Shown in pieces: positions 35,268 to 36,626 of a stretch of 36,626 bases of DNA (position 1 is the stretch's first letter; every line of letters starts with the position of its first letter). The notes beneath the pieces were generated by a model. It was not told the DNA's origin and ran no database searches. It saw only the letters and a program-made list of their open reading frames with translations. The stretch is from a virus. Both the position numbers and the translations under genes were made by a program. Where the stretch lies: positions 1 to 36,626 of the IMG/VR virus record IMGVR_UViG_3300005915_000052; one strand, 5' to 3'.

Positions 35268-35473
35268 TTTCCTTATTCCTCTATATTTAAAATATAATCT
35301 AAAAAACTCCAAAGAGAACAAAGACTCCTCACATTCTACCCAGACAAATTCGCCATTGTATATTTTAGATGATAAACTATTTTTGCCATTTTCCCACAAC
35401 GGAGATAACAAATAATCCGATCTCTCTTTTTATATTCACTCTCGTTTTTATAAAAGGAAGGAACCATTTCAGA
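35268..35473. other. Noncoding gap between the 72-aa gene and the sigma gene (206 nt)
   Basis: No convincing gene is seen on either strand. The minus strand contains an AT-rich tract GAGTGAATATAAAAAG (near 35425-35440) that loosely resembles the late-type promoter elements. The upstream extension of the sigma frame (TTG at 35411) runs through it but lacks a good start. It may hold a leader or weak promoter for the sigma gene. Confidence 0.35.
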
Positions 35474-35692
35474 CTACTCTCTCAACTCAGTGGTCGTCTC
35501 AGTGGTCATCGATAAAGAAAATATAGCAAACTCCGAAATAGCAGCCTGTGCAAGCTCAGGAGAAGGATCTGCAATGTTCAATTCTTCCCCTATTTTTTTC
35601 TGGAGATTCGCACCAGCCATAGCATAAGACGGGAAAACTGTCTCTAGGGATGTTTCTTTTGGTGAAAAACTCATAACTATTTTCTTCTCCAT
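35474..35692 (-). CDS. Small hypothetical protein, first gene of the leftward operon (72 aa or 66 aa)
   Basis: Product starts MEKKIVMSFSPKETSLETVF and contains ADPSPELAQAAISEFAIF, then a Thr-rich end TTETTTELRE. GGAGAAG lies upstream of the second in-frame ATG (35674), with a longish spacer, while the first ATG (35692) lacks a Shine-Dalgarno, so the true start may be 35674. It follows the minus-strand promoter-like element at about 35800 and is the first gene of the leftward operon. No family recognised. Confidence 0.6.
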   Translation of the reverse strand: MEKKIVMSFSPKETSLETVFPSYAMAGANLQKKIGEELNIADPSPELAQAAISEFAIFSLSMTTETTTELRE

Positions 35693-35698
35693 TTTAAA

Positions 35699-35710
35699 GA
35701 GTGGACATTC
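35699..35710 (+). repeat. Isolated copy of the right-end GGACATT repeat
   Basis: GAGTGGACATTC matches the right-end array unit GGGTGGACATTT at 10 of 12 positions. It lies immediately upstream of the plus-strand promoter-like element and next to the start of the leftward operon, so it could be a shared binding site. Confidence 0.45.
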
Positions 35711-35726
35711 GCAGTATAAAAGACAG

Positions 35727-35741
35727 AAAAAGTGTATAATA
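35727..35741 (+). promoter_or_regulatory. Rightward promoter-like element
   Basis: The plus strand reads AAAAAGTGTATAATA with TATAAT at 35735-35740, the same core as the minus-strand elements. No -35 hexamer at the normal distance. It would drive the two plus-strand genes from a start near 35748, and it faces the leftward element at about 35800. Confidence 0.6.
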
Positions 35742-35796
35742 AAAAAGAAAGAGGGTGTGAGGGAATAGGATTGTAATGAGATTATGTTTCCTTCTA

Positions 35797-35827
35797 ATTA
35801 TATTATACACTAAATTTTTTTTGTCAA
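35797..35827 (-). promoter_or_regulatory. Leftward promoter-like element with TTGACA
   Basis: Minus strand: TTGACA (35827-35822), 14 nt, then TATAAT (35807-35802), overlapped by a second TATAAT 5 nt further (spacer 19). The core GTGTATAATATAAT is identical to the capsid-operon element. It is the only copy with a consensus -35 and would feed the leftward sigma and packaging operon. Confidence 0.6.
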
Positions 35828-35871
35828 TGGAGAAATAGGGAAAAATTAGAAAAAAGAGGGGGAATTTAAAA

Positions 35872-36243
35872 ATGACAATAAACTTGGCAACAAAAGAGGC
35901 GGCAAATATGGGAGGTGGAGAAAGAGAGTTAACTCCGAGTGGAGAATGGCTGAGAAGTGATGTGACTTTGCTGAGGGAAGGTTTAAATAATATTAAAGGG
36001 AGAGTTTGGGCTTTGCTCTACGTTGAAAGTGGGGATACTGTAAATACTGAAAGTGGTGGGAATGTGGGGAAAATTGGAAAGGGTGGGTTAGATGGGATGG
36101 GTACAGAGAGCGTAAGGGAGTTGTTGGGGGAGATTTATGATGAATGCAACAGAATATTGTGGGGAGAAGAAGAAGAGAGCGGAGAGAGAAAATTATATAA
36201 AAGCTTTAATTTAGATACTGCGGAGATGGTGAGCAATGAATAA
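35872..36243 (+). CDS. Rightward hypothetical protein (123 aa)
   Basis: First gene on the plus strand, transcribed away from the structural operon. GAGGGGG lies about 12 nt before the ATG at 35872. The product begins MTINLATKEAANMGGGEREL, has a helical part (SDVTLLREGLNNIKGRVWAL), a Gly-rich linker and a second helical part ending in SFNLDTAEMVSNE. It is acidic and may be all-helical. The coding strand is strongly purine-rich. The next ATG overlaps its stop, so the two genes are coupled. No family recognised. Confidence 0.7.
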   Translation: MTINLATKEAANMGGGERELTPSGEWLRSDVTLLREGLNNIKGRVWALLYVESGDTVNTESGGNVGKIGKGGLDGMGTESVRELLGEIYDECNRILWGEEEESGERKLYKSFNLDTAEMVSNE

Positions 36244-36400
36244 ACAGTGGACACTAGGGGAAGAACAGTTTATCAGGGAAAATTCAGGAAAAATGACAGA
36301 TAGGGAAATGTTGGAGAAAATAAGAATAATAAATCCGAAGCATGTGATTAATTTGGCGGCTTTGAGAAAAAAGAGACAGAGACTTTTCATTCACAAGTAA
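36236..36400 (+). CDS. Small HTH-like DNA-binding protein (54 aa)
   Basis: The ATG lies inside the last codons of the 123-aa gene (8-nt overlap, AATGAATAA). The product begins MNKQWTLGEEQFIRENSGKM, with W-T-x-x-E-E-x-F-I followed by a TDREMLEKIR helix and a basic C-terminus ALRKKRQRLFIHK. This is the shape of Myb/SANT-like or simple HTH domains used by small phage regulators. It is a natural candidate to bind the direct repeats that begin 14 nt after its stop. DNA binding is inferred from the pattern. Confidence 0.65.
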   Translation: MNKQWTLGEEQFIRENSGKMTDREMLEKIRIINPKHVINLAALRKKRQRLFIHK

Positions 36401-36413
36401 GAAAACACGGGGT

Positions 36414-36473
36414 CCAATGGAATTCGATAGAGCCCAGTGGGATTCAATGAAATTTAATGGGATTCAGTAGATT
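36414..36473 (+). repeat. Three degenerate 20-bp direct repeats
   Basis: Units start at 36414 (CCAATGGAATTCGATAGAGC), 36434 (CCAGTGGGATTCAATGAAAT) and 36454 (TTAATGGGATTCAGTAGATT), with an exact 20-bp period and core ARTGGRATTCRRT. The period is near two helical turns. The array lies in noncoding DNA after the HTH-like gene. Confidence 0.7.
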
Positions 36474-36508
36474 CGGTTTGGGGATAGATATTTTTAGTAT
36501 TTTTGGAA

Positions 36509-36574
36509 GGGCGGACATTTCGTGGTGAGAGGGTGGACATTTCATAGTTGGGGGGTGGACATTTAAGAAAGTAG
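36509..36574 (+). repeat. Three 22-bp spaced GGGYGGACATTT direct repeats
   Basis: GGGCGGACATTT at 36509-36520 and GGGTGGACATTT at 36531-36542 and 36553-36564, with an exact 22-bp spacing. The remaining 10 bp of each unit are not conserved. The array is noncoding, next to the 20-bp array, and ends in a GC-richer tail that reaches the window edge. Confidence 0.75.
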
Positions 36575-36626
36575 AAGTGTATGTTTTCGTATAAGGCCGC
36601 TGCCACCTCGCACGGGGGGATATCGA

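Noticed and set aside
35268-35411. N-terminal extension of the sigma factor from a TTG
   Set aside because: The extra 48 residues do not resemble sigma region 1, and the ATG at 35267 has a close AAGGA site.
36588-36626. GC-richer end of the window as a possible cohesive end or genome terminus
   Set aside because: Only a local composition change is visible; nothing in the window shows a terminus or a repeat with the left end.

Overview
The window is a structural-gene region of a tailed double-stranded DNA phage (Caudoviricetes). It is AT-rich, densely packed and almost entirely coded on the minus strand, so transcription runs from right to left. Genes overlap by 1-47 nt or sit a few bases apart, and most start codons follow a GGAG/AGGAG-type Shine-Dalgarno. 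No tRNA, rRNA, insertion sequence or CRISPR array was seen. One tail-tube-sized protein precedes a 1738-residue tape measure and there is no sheath-like gene, which suggests a long non-contractile (siphovirus-like) tail. The host cannot be determined from the window.

Layout in order of transcription. (1) 35.7-33.6 kb: a small unknown protein, a phage sigma factor carrying a Cys-rich insertion, a 296-aa coiled-coil protein (possibly the small terminase) and a short basic protein. (2) 33.6-26.3 kb: GDP-mannose 4,6-dehydratase interrupted by a 346-residue intein with a LAGLIDADG-type endonuclease region, an ERCC4-type nuclease, the large terminase, the portal and a 113-aa unknown. (3) 26.2-23.1 kb: the capsid operon (protease-scaffold fusion, small capsid or decoration protein, major capsid protein), with its own promoter-like element and a strong rho-independent terminator. 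(4) 23.0-18.4 kb: neck and head-tail connector genes, including two very small ORFs. (5) 18.3-9.2 kb: a promoter-like element, the tail tube candidate, four tail-assembly candidates and the tape measure. (6) 9.2-1 kb: a beta-helix protein with a repetitive C-terminal half, a 916-aa protein of about seven ~90-residue repeats, a 1243-aa tail hub candidate and a Cys-rich protein cut by the left edge.

The right end (35.87-36.63 kb) switches to the plus strand. It holds two small genes, the second an HTH-like protein, followed by noncoding DNA with two direct-repeat arrays of exact 20-bp and 22-bp period. Between the two transcription directions lie promoter-like elements that face each other.

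Most notable: the intein inside a sugar-nucleotide dehydratase embedded in the DNA-packaging operon; a recurring promoter-like motif (GTGTATAATATAAT with an A-rich upstream flank) in front of the capsid and tail-tube genes and at the strand switch, near a phage-encoded sigma factor; and the helically phased repeat arrays at the right end.
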